DNA from: Pseudoalteromonas luteoviolacea DSM 6061
GTDB taxonomy: Bacteria; Pseudomonadota; Gammaproteobacteria; Enterobacterales; Alteromonadaceae
NCBI RefSeq assembly: GCF_001625655.1
Contig: NZ_AUYB01000103.1
Span: forward strand, 124,001-188,000
Direction: 5' to 3'
Length of the DNA stretch: 64,000 nt
Shown: one piece after another, positions 17,303 to 26,732 of the stretch
Layout of the letters: each line of letters starts with the position of its first letter
Position numbering within the stretch: position 1 is the stretch's first letter
Notes under the pieces: model-generated
Told to the model about the DNA's origin: nothing
The model's input: only the letters and a program-made list of their open reading frames with translations
The model's database searches: none
Made by a program: the position numbers and the translations under genes

Positions 17303-17992
17303 ATGTTAAAAATGTCAAACATTGCCAAAATATACTTAACCGATACTGTAAAAACCCAAGCACTACAGCCTTTTAATTTAGACATTAAAGCGGGTGAATT
17401 TGTGGCGGTCGTCGGCCCGTCTGGATCGGGAAAGACGACTTTTCTTAATATAACTGGGCTACTGGAAGATTACTCAGAAGGCAGTTATTTTCTCAATGAT
17501 CAGGATGTGACGGACTTATCAGACAGACAGAAATCACGCCTGCGAAATGAACAAATAGGTTTTATCTTTCAAAGCTTTAACTTAATACCTGAATTGAATC
17601 TATTCGACAATGTTGAAATGCCTCTGCGTTATCGTAAATTCTCAGCAAAAGAGCGTAAAAATCGTGTCGTTGACGCCTTGACCAAAGTTGGTCTTGTGAA
17701 TCGCCAAGCTCACTACCCTCAACAGCTTTCTGGAGGGCAACAGCAGCGGGTGGCAATTGCTAGGGCGCTGGCAGGGAGCCCTTCATTCTTACTTGCGGAT
17801 GAGCCTACTGGGAACTTAGATTCGAGTATGGCGGATGGAATTATGTCTTTGCTTAAAGATATAAATACTGCAGGCACCAGTATATTGATGGTGACCCACG
17901 ATCTGCAACAAGCTGCAAAAGCAGACCGGATTGTAGAAATTAGAGATGGTGTGCTTACCGAAAATGAGAGCATAAACCAAGTGGTTGCGTGA
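17303..17992 (+). CDS. ABC transporter ATP-binding protein (MacB/LolD type)
   Basis: This 229-residue ATPase energises the two downstream FtsX-like permeases. Walker A is GPSGSGKTT, the Q-loop region is FIFQSFNLIPEL, the signature is LSGGQQQR, Walker B is FLLADEPTGNLDS and the H-loop is MVTHD. The stop codon lies immediately before the first permease start, giving a tight operon. Families of this shape move lipoproteins, peptides or antimicrobials by mechanotransmission; substrate is unknown. No periplasmic adaptor (MacA-like) gene is adjacent. Confidence 0.93.
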   Translation: MLKMSNIAKIYLTDTVKTQALQPFNLDIKAGEFVAVVGPSGSGKTTFLNITGLLEDYSEGSYFLNDQDVTDLSDRQKSRLRNEQIGFIFQSFNLIPELNLFDNVEMPLRYRKFSAKERKNRVVDALTKVGLVNRQAHYPQQLSGGQQQRVAIARALAGSPSFLLADEPTGNLDSSMADGIMSLLKDINTAGTSILMVTHDLQQAAKADRIVEIRDGVLTENESINQVVA

Positions 17993-18000
17993 GGGGGAGT

Positions 18001-19332
18001 ATGCTTCTTTATTACTTTAGACTTGCGATGTTAAGCATCAAGAAAACCCCGTTATTAAGCTTTTTAATGATAGCGACAATTGCTGTCGGTATTGCTGCCA
18101 CAATGGTCACTTATACTGTGAACTACATGATGAGTCAGGATCCTGTTCCTGGCAAAAGTGAGCGTCTTTTTACCGTCCACCTTAGCAGTTGGGATCCCAA
18201 TATGGGATATAGAATAAAGGATGGGAAAGAAGATATTCCCATTTTTATGACCTATCAAGATGCTACTAATCTATATGCAGATAAAAAAGCGCACAAACAA
18301 ACAATTATCAGTTTTCACAAAGCGATGGTTAGGGGCGCCGAACAGCCCAGTGGCCAAGCAACAATGACCTACCTTAGGCCAACAACGCATGAATTTTTTA
18401 GTATGCTAGATGTTCCCTTTTTATATGGCTCTCCTTGGACTGAGTATGATGATAGCCAAGGTAGTATGGTCGTAGTGCTCTCAAAGAAGAAAAATGAACA
18501 GCTATTTCAAGGCCAAAACTCGCTTGGGCAAGAAGTGATTATTGGAGGTTCGATATATCGAGTCATTGGCGTTTTGGATGACTGGTTACCCTTACCACGA
18601 TTCTACACTGAGAATAGTGACGCATATTCGGAGCCCAGAGGTCTATTTTTTCCATTCCAGTCTAGTATCAATAATGATTGGTTCTCTGGCACGGATGGCA
18701 GTGTGTATTGTTGGGGTGGGGTTGATCTGATTGATTTGGATGCGGTTAAAGCTTCTGAGTGTGTATGGCTATTTTATTGGGTTGAGTTAGAGTCAGCAGA
18801 GCTGCGTAATGAATACCTTGCTTATATAAATAGTTATGCGCAAGAGCAACGAGAGTTGGGCCGTTTTCAGAGAGAGCAAATGAACCGAGTCATGAATGTG
18901 GCAGAGTTTATTGAATATAATGAAGTAGTTAAAAAAGATGGACGGATTGCGGTGTGGTTGGCAGCAGCCTTTCTTATTGCCTGCTTGCTTAATAGTATGA
19001 GTTTGATGATGACCAAATTCCATGGAAAAGGAGCTGAAGTAGGCCTTAGGCGAGCAGTGGGGGCCAGTAAGGTTGATATCGCAAGGCAATTCTTTTGTGA
19101 GACTTTGATTATAGGCCTATCAGGAGGCGTTATTGGGCTGGCACTAGCGCAGTTGGGTCTGCATATTACTGCGCAAGTGTATAGCTATTTACACTCAGAA
19201 CTAATGGATATGAATTTGTCTTTGATGTTACTTACCATTGGCCTGTCAGTATTGTCCAGTGCATTATTCGGTTTATATCCAATTTACAGGGCATGTCAAA
19301 TTCAACCCTCGAGCCAGCTGAAAAGTTTGTAG
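18001..19332 (+). CDS. ABC transporter permease (FtsX/MacB type) 1
   Basis: This 443-residue membrane protein has the MacB plan: one N-terminal helix (about residues 15-38, LSFLMIATIAVGIAATMVTY), a large periplasmic domain of about 240 residues, then three C-terminal helices around residues 310-430 with the FtsX signature region (GAEVGLRRAVGASKVDIARQ). I chose the ATG at 18001 behind GAGG rather than the overlapping GTG at 17989. It probably forms a heterodimer with the next permease. Confidence 0.88.
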   Translation: MLLYYFRLAMLSIKKTPLLSFLMIATIAVGIAATMVTYTVNYMMSQDPVPGKSERLFTVHLSSWDPNMGYRIKDGKEDIPIFMTYQDATNLYADKKAHKQTIISFHKAMVRGAEQPSGQATMTYLRPTTHEFFSMLDVPFLYGSPWTEYDDSQGSMVVVLSKKKNEQLFQGQNSLGQEVIIGGSIYRVIGVLDDWLPLPRFYTENSDAYSEPRGLFFPFQSSINNDWFSGTDGSVYCWGGVDLIDLDAVKASECVWLFYWVELESAELRNEYLAYINSYAQEQRELGRFQREQMNRVMNVAEFIEYNEVVKKDGRIAVWLAAAFLIACLLNSMSLMMTKFHGKGAEVGLRRAVGASKVDIARQFFCETLIIGLSGGVIGLALAQLGLHITAQVYSYLHSELMDMNLSLMLLTIGLSVLSSALFGLYPIYRACQIQPSSQLKSL

Positions 19333-19342
19333 GTGTGATGAA

Positions 19343-20551
19343 ATGAAAGACCTAAAACCGATTATCAAATCATTACTGCGAGCGAAAACAGGCCCTCTTT
19401 TATTGCTATTACAGATTGCCGTAACATATACAATTTTGGTCAATGCGGTGTTTATGTTACTGCAAAAAAGTGAGGAAATTAATGTTTCAAGCGGTTTAGC
19501 TGAAAGCGAATTATTTTGGTTTCAAATGTCTCTACATGGAACGCGCGAAGAGAAAATGGCAAGTTTGTTTAGGGATTTGGAAGCCATTAAAGGGCTTGAT
19601 AGCGTTAAAAATGCGGTGACGTTAAGCTCGATTCCATTTTCCGGACGTGGTGCAGGGCATGAAATTCGATTGGATCGCAATGCTGTAGGGTACATAACAA
19701 AAGCAGCTTTTTATTCGGGAAGTTTTGATGCGCTTGAAACGATGGGACTCAAGTTAATTGCTGGTGAAGGTTTTACAATTAACGATGAGAGAAGGTTATT
19801 TAACTTTGGCCTAACTGTGCCATCAGGCGTCCTAATTACAAAAGCGTTGGCTGAACAGCTCTATCCTGAAGATTGGCAGCAAGTGTTAGGCAAAACCATT
19901 TATCTAAATGAAGATGCACAGCCTGTAAGGGGAGTCGTTGAGCACTTAATTGGCCCTTGGAGCTTTTGGAAGCACAGAAGTTTTAATGTTCTATTTTCTA
20001 ATGTGTTTGTAACATCAGAAGTGTCTTTGATGGTGAGGGTACAGGGAACTAACATTGAAAAGAGCATACAAGATGTAATGAATATCATCATGCAAGAGCC
20101 ATTACGAACTGTTGATCACCTAGAAGTACTGACGGACCTGAGAGAGAAAGCTTATCGCTCACAGGTTGCTGCTTACAATACACTAAAAGCGGTGGTTATT
20201 GGTCTTGCATTGATCACCATGCTCGGTGTATTTGGCCAAGCGCGTTTTACAGTTTTAAAAAGGCGCAAGCAAATCGGTACACGTAGAGCACTCGGAGCGA
20301 GTCAAATAGCTATCGTACGCTACTATGTGCTAGAAAATGCAGTGATTAATGTATGTGGAATTGCGTTAGGTGTCTTATTGGCCATTGCGGCAAATAACCT
20401 GCTGGTATTGCACTTTCAACTAGAGCCTGTTCCTGGTCTTTATTTGGCATATGGAGGCGTTATTATCTTTTTAGCAGGGTTCTTCGCTGTATTGCAGCCA
20501 GCTATTCGTGCTGCGCGCATTTCTCCTGCCGAGGCTACACGCTCTGTATAG
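19343..20551 (+). CDS. ABC transporter permease (FtsX/MacB type) 2
   Basis: This 402-residue partner permease has an N-terminal helix (TGPLLLLLQIAVTYTILVNA), a periplasmic domain and three C-terminal helices with the FtsX motif (RRKQIGTRRALGASQIAIVR). It starts 10 bp after permease 1. Two different half-permeases with one ATPase imply a heterodimeric exporter or lipoprotein-handling complex. A terminator follows the stop. Confidence 0.88.
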   Translation: MKDLKPIIKSLLRAKTGPLLLLLQIAVTYTILVNAVFMLLQKSEEINVSSGLAESELFWFQMSLHGTREEKMASLFRDLEAIKGLDSVKNAVTLSSIPFSGRGAGHEIRLDRNAVGYITKAAFYSGSFDALETMGLKLIAGEGFTINDERRLFNFGLTVPSGVLITKALAEQLYPEDWQQVLGKTIYLNEDAQPVRGVVEHLIGPWSFWKHRSFNVLFSNVFVTSEVSLMVRVQGTNIEKSIQDVMNIIMQEPLRTVDHLEVLTDLREKAYRSQVAAYNTLKAVVIGLALITMLGVFGQARFTVLKRRKQIGTRRALGASQIAIVRYYVLENAVINVCGIALGVLLAIAANNLLVLHFQLEPVPGLYLAYGGVIIFLAGFFAVLQPAIRAARISPAEATRSV

Positions 20552-20558
20552 ATCACAT

Positions 20559-20588
20559 GGAGCCCAATAGTAGTTGGGTTCCGCTTTT
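20559..20588 (+). terminator. Terminator of the ABC operon
   Basis: GGAGCCCAA (20559-20567) pairs with TTGGGTTCC (20574-20582) through one G-U pair, with a 6-nt loop, and is followed by GCTTTTTA. It closes the ATPase-permease operon. Confidence 0.75.
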
Positions 20589-20589
20589 T

Positions 20590-21340
20590 ACCTTTTTACA
20601 TAAACGCTCAAATGCCAAACTGTTGCTGTAGAGTGGCAGTTCCCATCAAATGAAAAAAGTCTATTTGATGCTTGGTTCATTCTGTTACCTTGCAACAATC
20701 CACCTATTTTTAATTAGTTACGTAAGTGATTGAATTAAAAATACGCCTTTAACTAAGTTTAATTTTGGCCGCGATTCTAAAACTTCAAGGCACTTCAGCG
20801 AAATGCTCTAAGACAAATTATGAATTATTTGAGAGCTCTAAAGCATTTAGTATCTGATGAATTGAAAGGTCACTTGTTACTGAGCTAATGAAAATAAAGG
20901 CTTTGTAACCCTTCTATTTGAATATCAATTAGGGGCATGTCAGTGGCTGGCTTAATCGTTTATTGATTGGAACGATATAAGCTGTTGTAGCGGGTTGGTT
21001 AGATGGTAACCCTTCTAATTTACGCGCTGTATATATTACCCCTCTGTTAGTGAGATGCGATGGGTGTTATCCACTCAAGTCCATTTAAGCACAATAATAC
21101 ATATTTTTTGAGCAGTGCTTATCTTTTGTTTTGTACCGTTATCATCAACAGTGAACCACGCCGAACTTTGTCATATAAAAATTTATAATAATTATCAGGA
21201 CCTTGCGGATAGTCATCATTTTTGCTCAGAGATAAATAATTTCATGTAGAATTTTTTAGTTATAAAAGCTTACTTTCCTGTTATTTTTTGGTTAACATCT
21301 GCTCGTTTTTTTTAGTATACTTCCAAAGGAGAAGTAAATT
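20590..21340. other. Gene-free stretch
   Basis: About 750 bp with frequent stops in all frames and no recognisable tRNA, repeat or gene remnant. The last part must carry the promoter of the binding-protein/GGDEF pair. I see nothing else in it. Confidence 0.5.
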
Positions 21341-21358
21341 GTGATTTGGGGAGTGATC

Positions 21359-22252
21359 ATGAGGTGGTTTATTTTAGTGTTGCTGGTATTTAGCGTTAGC
21401 ACTACTTATGCCCACAATCAGCTCGTTGTTGATATTATGAGCAGTGAAAACTTCAGCCAACGTTACAATGAGTTCTTAGATGGCCGCTCTCCGCTTGATG
21501 TACAAGACTTTCACCCCACCACAAAAGGGTCTCATATTGAAATCATCGAAATGGTCTTATTACAACAGGCATTGTTCCTTGGCGGCGAAACGAGAGAAGT
21601 GGTTTTTAACCCAAAGCCTTCAGTAAATATTATCGAATTCACCGATATGATCGCGGGAGACAGTCTTATTTTAGCGCGTTCTGTTTGGCATGAAGACATT
21701 ATCAACTACCGAGGTTCGCTTTTTGTCAGTGATGCTGTTGTAGAGTTTGGTGATTATGAGGCAGGTCTGTATGTAGCAAAGCGCAATGTAGCACTACAAA
21801 ATTTACCTAAAGAGCAATTGGACCAATTGACAGTGGTTGCGAACCCTAGATGGAGAGTTGATTGGCGAGCACTTAATAATACCCCAATTAATATTGTCAG
21901 CTTCATTGGACCGTGGGAAACCATGCTGAATATGGTTGAAACCGATATCGTAGATGCCATGTTAGTCAATTTTAGTGTCAGTTCTGACCTTTTGCTGAAC
22001 TTTGAAGGCAGGGAGTATGTCCCCATTCAAAATCTTAAAATGATGTTACCTGACTCTCGACATTTTATTGTAAGTAAGCGCCATCCGCAGGGAGAGCAAA
22101 TATTTGCAGCTTTGAATCGAGGCCTAAAAATACTCAAAGCAAGAGGTATATTGCGTAAAGCACTGATGCAATCTGGATTTATAAACCACTTAGTCACTGA
22201 TTGGCAATTCATCAATGAAGACATGATGGCTACAGCTGGAGTGGTGCAATGA
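21359..22252 (+). CDS. Periplasmic solute-binding-like protein
   Basis: This 297-residue exported protein begins with a clear signal peptide (MRWFILVLLVFSVSTTYA), and I place the start at the ATG 21359 with GGGGAG 5 bp upstream. An earlier GTG at 21341 has AAGGAG 9 bp upstream and cannot be excluded. The body looks like a diverged type-3 extracellular solute-binding fold (two-lobed, ending MLPDSRHFIVSKRHPQGEQI and GLKILKARGILRKAL). It overlaps the GGDEF gene by 4 bp (ATGA), so it is probably the sensory partner of that diguanylate cyclase. The ligand is unknown. Confidence 0.7.
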   Translation: MRWFILVLLVFSVSTTYAHNQLVVDIMSSENFSQRYNEFLDGRSPLDVQDFHPTTKGSHIEIIEMVLLQQALFLGGETREVVFNPKPSVNIIEFTDMIAGDSLILARSVWHEDIINYRGSLFVSDAVVEFGDYEAGLYVAKRNVALQNLPKEQLDQLTVVANPRWRVDWRALNNTPINIVSFIGPWETMLNMVETDIVDAMLVNFSVSSDLLLNFEGREYVPIQNLKMMLPDSRHFIVSKRHPQGEQIFAALNRGLKILKARGILRKALMQSGFINHLVTDWQFINEDMMATAGVVQ

Positions 22253-24114
22253 AGCTACATTGGTTTGCTTTACCTTTTATTTGGTTGCTGAGTTTTGAAG
22301 CGTGGGGAAACCTCGGAAACAGCAATAGTTCATCGCAAAAAGAAGACCTCAATAAAATGTTGGGTCATTTAACGACACAGCTAAAAGAAGACTATGACCT
22401 AAATTTGCTGCCTCAAATTCGCGTTTTACGCGAGCAATCGAAACAGTTAGGTGAAAAGCGCTTACAAGCTAAGTCTCTTTTGCTTGAAGGGCTAATACGC
22501 CAGCATTTTGGAGATTATAAGAATAGTCTTGTTTTACACAATGATGCGCTAAATATTGTATCTGGTATGAATGCTCCAGATCTTGAAGCCAGTATTTATT
22601 TGGCTCTGGCGCAACTAGAGATGAGCTTAGAGCGCTTTCGTTTTGCTCAGCAACTATTGGAACGTGCCTATACCCTTATAACTAAAAGGGTTTCTGCTGA
22701 GCAAGTCGAGCAACTTTTGGCTGAATATGCACTGTGGCAAGGCACATTGCACATTATGCGTGGTAGTTATCGGCAAGCGTTAAGTATTTTAAGTAGTGTG
22801 GTTTCGCAAGAACAAAAAGAGCTTTCTATCAAGTTGGCACTTGCACGCGCCTGGGCGCATCTAAATATTGGTGAACACCTAAATGCAAGTAAGCTTTTAC
22901 AGTCTGTTGCCGGTGAAAAGTCTGCGTTACAAAAAAACTTGAAGCTCAGAGTGCGTTATAAATTAATGAGCGCGATGGCTTTTTTACAGGATGGACAGTT
23001 TACCAATGCAATTGATGAAGCTAATGAGGCTCTGGGGGAAACCTTTGGGACCCGTTTTTTGACAGAGCAGTCTATGTTGCAAAATACATTGGCTGGTGCG
23101 TATGCACAGTTAGGGGATTTTGAACAGGCGCATTTATACTTAAAACGTTTTGCCATGACGGAACAAGCGCTCAATTTACAAAAACGAAATAACAAGCTTT
23201 TGCAATTAGAGGCCCAGTATACATTGGCAGCACAAAAGCAGCAGTTGAGTGTATTAGAGAAAGATAATGCCCTTCAAGCACAGCAATTAATTCAACATCA
23301 ACAAAAAATAGATAATGCTCATTTGGCACAGCAACGCGGTGTTTTGGGAATGTTACTCGTGGCGCTTGTGTTCGGTTTTGGGTATTGGCGCTGGCAAAAT
23401 AAACGTTACTTAACCGTGTTAAAGCAGCAAGTGGCAGAGCGAACGGCAGAGTTGGCAGAGCGCAATAAACGGTTACAGGCACTGAGCTTTACAGATAGTT
23501 TGACTGGCCTGAATAATCGACATTACTTTTTTAGTGTAATTGATGCACAGGTGAATTCGAGTGCGGTTGCAACACATGCAGCTACGAGTGAAAAACATGA
23601 AATGATATTTTGCTTATTGGATATTGACCACTTCAAGAAAGTAAACGACAGCTACGGGCATGCTGCTGGTGATACTGTTTTACAGTCAGTAGCTGATATC
23701 TTAAAGCAGTGTACACGAGACAGCGACTTGGTGATCCGGTGGGGTGGGGAAGAGTTTTTAATGGTCATGCCAAACATGACGCATGCGGAAGCGACCGAAG
23801 CGGTTGAGCGGGTGCGAAGACAAGTCGAGTGTTTCCCATTCGTGGTAAATGAACAAGCCATACAAGTTACCTGTTCGATTGGCTTTGCTCCTTACCCACT
23901 GAGTAATGAGGGTGGAAAATCACTAACTTGGGAGCAAGTGCTTGAACTCGCTGACAATGGCTTGTACATGGCGAAAGAGGAAAGCCGAAACGCTTGGGTA
24001 GGGCTCAAAGGGTTGAGTCGTCCTTTTAATGCACCGACTGAGCAGCTGATCAGTGATTATAAAAAGTTGATAAGCAACGGGCAATTACTCGCATCTACCA
24101 GTTACGAGACTTAA
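22249..24114 (+). CDS. Diguanylate cyclase with TPR sensor and transmembrane helix
   Basis: This 621-residue protein makes the second messenger c-di-GMP. It opens with a signal peptide (MKLHWFALPFIWLLSFEAWG), followed by helical TPR-like repeats over about residues 30-320, a coiled coil, a membrane helix (GVLGMLLVALVFGFGYWRW, about residues 363-381), another short coiled coil, and a GGDEF domain (FTDSLTGLNNRHYFF ... RWGGEEFLMVMP). The GGEEF active site is intact, and an RDSD inhibitory site lies five residues before it, so product inhibition is likely. The periplasmic TPR part would read the co-encoded binding protein. Confidence 0.92.
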   Translation: MKLHWFALPFIWLLSFEAWGNLGNSNSSSQKEDLNKMLGHLTTQLKEDYDLNLLPQIRVLREQSKQLGEKRLQAKSLLLEGLIRQHFGDYKNSLVLHNDALNIVSGMNAPDLEASIYLALAQLEMSLERFRFAQQLLERAYTLITKRVSAEQVEQLLAEYALWQGTLHIMRGSYRQALSILSSVVSQEQKELSIKLALARAWAHLNIGEHLNASKLLQSVAGEKSALQKNLKLRVRYKLMSAMAFLQDGQFTNAIDEANEALGETFGTRFLTEQSMLQNTLAGAYAQLGDFEQAHLYLKRFAMTEQALNLQKRNNKLLQLEAQYTLAAQKQQLSVLEKDNALQAQQLIQHQQKIDNAHLAQQRGVLGMLLVALVFGFGYWRWQNKRYLTVLKQQVAERTAELAERNKRLQALSFTDSLTGLNNRHYFFSVIDAQVNSSAVATHAATSEKHEMIFCLLDIDHFKKVNDSYGHAAGDTVLQSVADILKQCTRDSDLVIRWGGEEFLMVMPNMTHAEATEAVERVRRQVECFPFVVNEQAIQVTCSIGFAPYPLSNEGGKSLTWEQVLELADNGLYMAKEESRNAWVGLKGLSRPFNAPTEQLISDYKKLISNGQLLASTSYET

Positions 24115-24186
24115 AGTTCGTTACTAAAAAACCGCAACTGCATGATAGAATGTGAGTATGTTGACATAACTTGAACTCGTTTTACC

Positions 24187-26622
24187 GTGCTGCCAATTGA
24201 AGACGTTTACCCACAACTCGTTGAACAACTAACCTCCCATAAAACTGTATTGCTGCAAGCCCCGCCAGGTGCTGGTAAATCAACATGGTTACCACTGCAA
24301 TTAATGACAGATCAAAACTTTAAACGCATTGTTATGTTGGAGCCAAGGCGTTTAGCTGCGAGAAATATTGCTCAGTTTTTGGCTGAGCAGTTAAATGAGG
24401 CCGTTGGAGAGCAAGTTGGTTTGAGAATACGCCAAGAAGTAAAAGTCTCTTCACAAACGCGTTTAGAGATAGTTACAGAAGGTATGCTGACGCGAATGAT
24501 TCAGCAAGATCCTGAACTTTCAGATATTGACTTGCTGATTTTTGATGAGTTTCATGAACGTTCTTTGTCGGCAGATACGGCTTTGGCATTTGCCTTAGAG
24601 TCTCAAGCAGCACTGCGGGAAGATCTAAAGATACTGGTCATGTCTGCAACATTGGACAGTGAGCGCTATCAGCGTTTTTTAGACTGCCCAGTGGTATCTT
24701 CTCAAGGCCGTACTTATCCCATTGAAGAGCGATATGTGACTTTGAAAGACGAAAGTCAGTGGCTCATGCAAATCGCGCCAATGATACGTCAGGCGCTGAG
24801 TGAGGAAAGTGGCAGTGTTCTAGTTTTTTTGCCGGGTCAAAAAGAGATCCGTTATGTTGCCAATGCACTTCATTCAGAGTTGGAGCAAAGCCCTAATATT
24901 GAGCTCTGCACTTTATATGGCGACCAAAGCAAGGCACACCAACAAGCCGCAATTTCACCGGCAAAAGCCGGACAGAGAAAGATAGTTCTAACAACCAATG
25001 TGGCAGAGACGTCTTTGACTATCGAAGGGATCCGAGTTGTGATTGATAGTGGCAAACGCCGCGCAGGAGTATTCAATTTACGAACAGGCGTGACGGAACT
25101 CGCGACCCTTGCTATTTCTCGGGCTTCGGCAATTCAACGAGCTGGTCGAGCTGGGCGGATAGAGCCTGGTGTGGTGTATCGGTTGGGTAGTAAAGAACAG
25201 TTTGAAAGGCGTGATGCCCATGATAAGCCTGATATCTTAAGCTCGGATATTAGCAGTTTAATTTTAGAGGCTACAGTATGGGGAACGAACCTAGCTGATT
25301 TACCACTGCTAGATAGACCTAGTAATGCGCAGTACCAACAAGCTAAGCAACTTTTGATTGAACTCGAAGCGATAGACAAGCAAGGCAAGCTGCAACCACT
25401 AGGCTCAAAAATGCAGGCTTTGGGCACTGAACCTAGATATGCGCATATGTTGTTAAAAGTACAGCAGCTAGAGCCTGAATTTTCAGGAATAACACGTTTA
25501 GCATGTTATTTTTTGGCGCTTCAAGACAGTAAAGTAAAAAGTGCACCTGAGCTTAGTTCGACATTGCGACAGTTGCAGTATCAAGCCCCTCCCCAATTTA
25601 AAAAACAGTTACAGTATTGGTGTAAGCGAGCAAAGGTACACGATGATGGTTCTGAGCTTGCTATTGAGCACATTGCTATAGTCGTCGCACTGGCTTACCC
25701 CGATAGGTTGGCGAAGCGCAGAGGGCAAGGTTTTGTGCTGGCAAATGGCGCTGGGGTTCAGGCCCATAGCGAGTATTGGCTAGACACCGCATTTCTGGCC
25801 ATTGCACAATTAGGTGGTCATAAAGGGCAGACTATTTTCAGTGCAACGGAGTTTACCCCTGAGTTGCTAAAGCCAGTGCTCCCTCATTTGTTTTGTGCTA
25901 AAACAGTCTGCGAGTTTGAGCAAAAGAATAGTCAGTTTATTCATCAAGACAGAGTCTACCTTGGACAATGGATTGTCTCTGAAAAACCCAGCAGCACTCC
26001 ATTAGACCAAGCCGCTAGAAGCCAAGCATGGTTAAATGTGGTTAAACAACAAGGCTTGCGTGTATTCGATACACTTGGGGAGTGTGCGTCGCTATTAGTG
26101 CGTTTGCAATTGGCTGCAAAGCTCTACCCTGAAGAATTTTCTCCTTGTAGCGAAGCTGATCTATTGCAAAGTTTAGAAAATTGGCTAGCGCCGTATTTAA
26201 ATGACATCAAACAGTATAACCAACTCAAAAAGTTGGACCTCAAAGTAGCACTATTGGCCCGTATCGATTGGCAAAAACAACAGCGTTTAAATGACCTTTT
26301 TCCAGAGCGTATTAAGGTTCCGAGTGGCTCGAATATTCGCGTAAATTACCAATTGGAAGGTCCCGCTCGGCTAGCTGTGAAGATGCAAGAAGTTTACGGT
26401 ATGAGCGATAGCCCGGTGTTATGTGAGGGGCGTTTACCTGTGCTGCTTGAGTTGCTATCTCCAGCGCAAAGACCTTTACAACTAACACAAGACTTAGCGC
26501 ACTTTTGGAAAACGAGCTACAAAGAGGTACAAAAAGAAATGAAGGGACGTTATCCAAAGCACTTTTGGCCAGATGACCCTGCTACAGCGCAAGCGACCAA
26601 TAAGGTCAAAAGTCGAATGTAA
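24187..26622 (+). CDS. hrpB: ATP-dependent RNA helicase HrpB
   Basis: This 811-residue DEAH-type helicase has Walker A PPGAGKST, LEPRRLAARN, DEFHERSLSAD, MSATLDSERY, TTNVAETSLTIEGI and IQRAGRAGRIEPG, then the HrpB-specific C-terminal region (PVLLELLSPAQRPLQLTQDL). It matches Escherichia coli HrpB in length and order. The start is a GTG at 24187 without a strong Shine-Dalgarno; the N-terminus nevertheless aligns with the family. Its cellular role in RNA metabolism is poorly defined. Confidence 0.93.
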   Translation: MLPIEDVYPQLVEQLTSHKTVLLQAPPGAGKSTWLPLQLMTDQNFKRIVMLEPRRLAARNIAQFLAEQLNEAVGEQVGLRIRQEVKVSSQTRLEIVTEGMLTRMIQQDPELSDIDLLIFDEFHERSLSADTALAFALESQAALREDLKILVMSATLDSERYQRFLDCPVVSSQGRTYPIEERYVTLKDESQWLMQIAPMIRQALSEESGSVLVFLPGQKEIRYVANALHSELEQSPNIELCTLYGDQSKAHQQAAISPAKAGQRKIVLTTNVAETSLTIEGIRVVIDSGKRRAGVFNLRTGVTELATLAISRASAIQRAGRAGRIEPGVVYRLGSKEQFERRDAHDKPDILSSDISSLILEATVWGTNLADLPLLDRPSNAQYQQAKQLLIELEAIDKQGKLQPLGSKMQALGTEPRYAHMLLKVQQLEPEFSGITRLACYFLALQDSKVKSAPELSSTLRQLQYQAPPQFKKQLQYWCKRAKVHDDGSELAIEHIAIVVALAYPDRLAKRRGQGFVLANGAGVQAHSEYWLDTAFLAIAQLGGHKGQTIFSATEFTPELLKPVLPHLFCAKTVCEFEQKNSQFIHQDRVYLGQWIVSEKPSSTPLDQAARSQAWLNVVKQQGLRVFDTLGECASLLVRLQLAAKLYPEEFSPCSEADLLQSLENWLAPYLNDIKQYNQLKKLDLKVALLARIDWQKQQRLNDLFPERIKVPSGSNIRVNYQLEGPARLAVKMQEVYGMSDSPVLCEGRLPVLLELLSPAQRPLQLTQDLAHFWKTSYKEVQKEMKGRYPKHFWPDDPATAQATNKVKSRM

Positions 26623-26648
26623 CGCCTCAGATGACAAAGGGGCGTTTG
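26621..26648 (+). terminator. Weak hairpin after hrpB
   Basis: AACGCC pairs with GGCGTT across a 14-nt loop directly after the hrpB stop, followed by TGTCT rather than a clean T-run. It is a possible weak terminator. Confidence 0.4.
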
Positions 26649-26732
26649 TCTAAGATTAAAAAAGCTCTTTACCTCAAGTTAAGTTTAGGTTTTATGCTTG
26701 TGTCACTAAAAATAAAAAAGCAGGATATTTAG

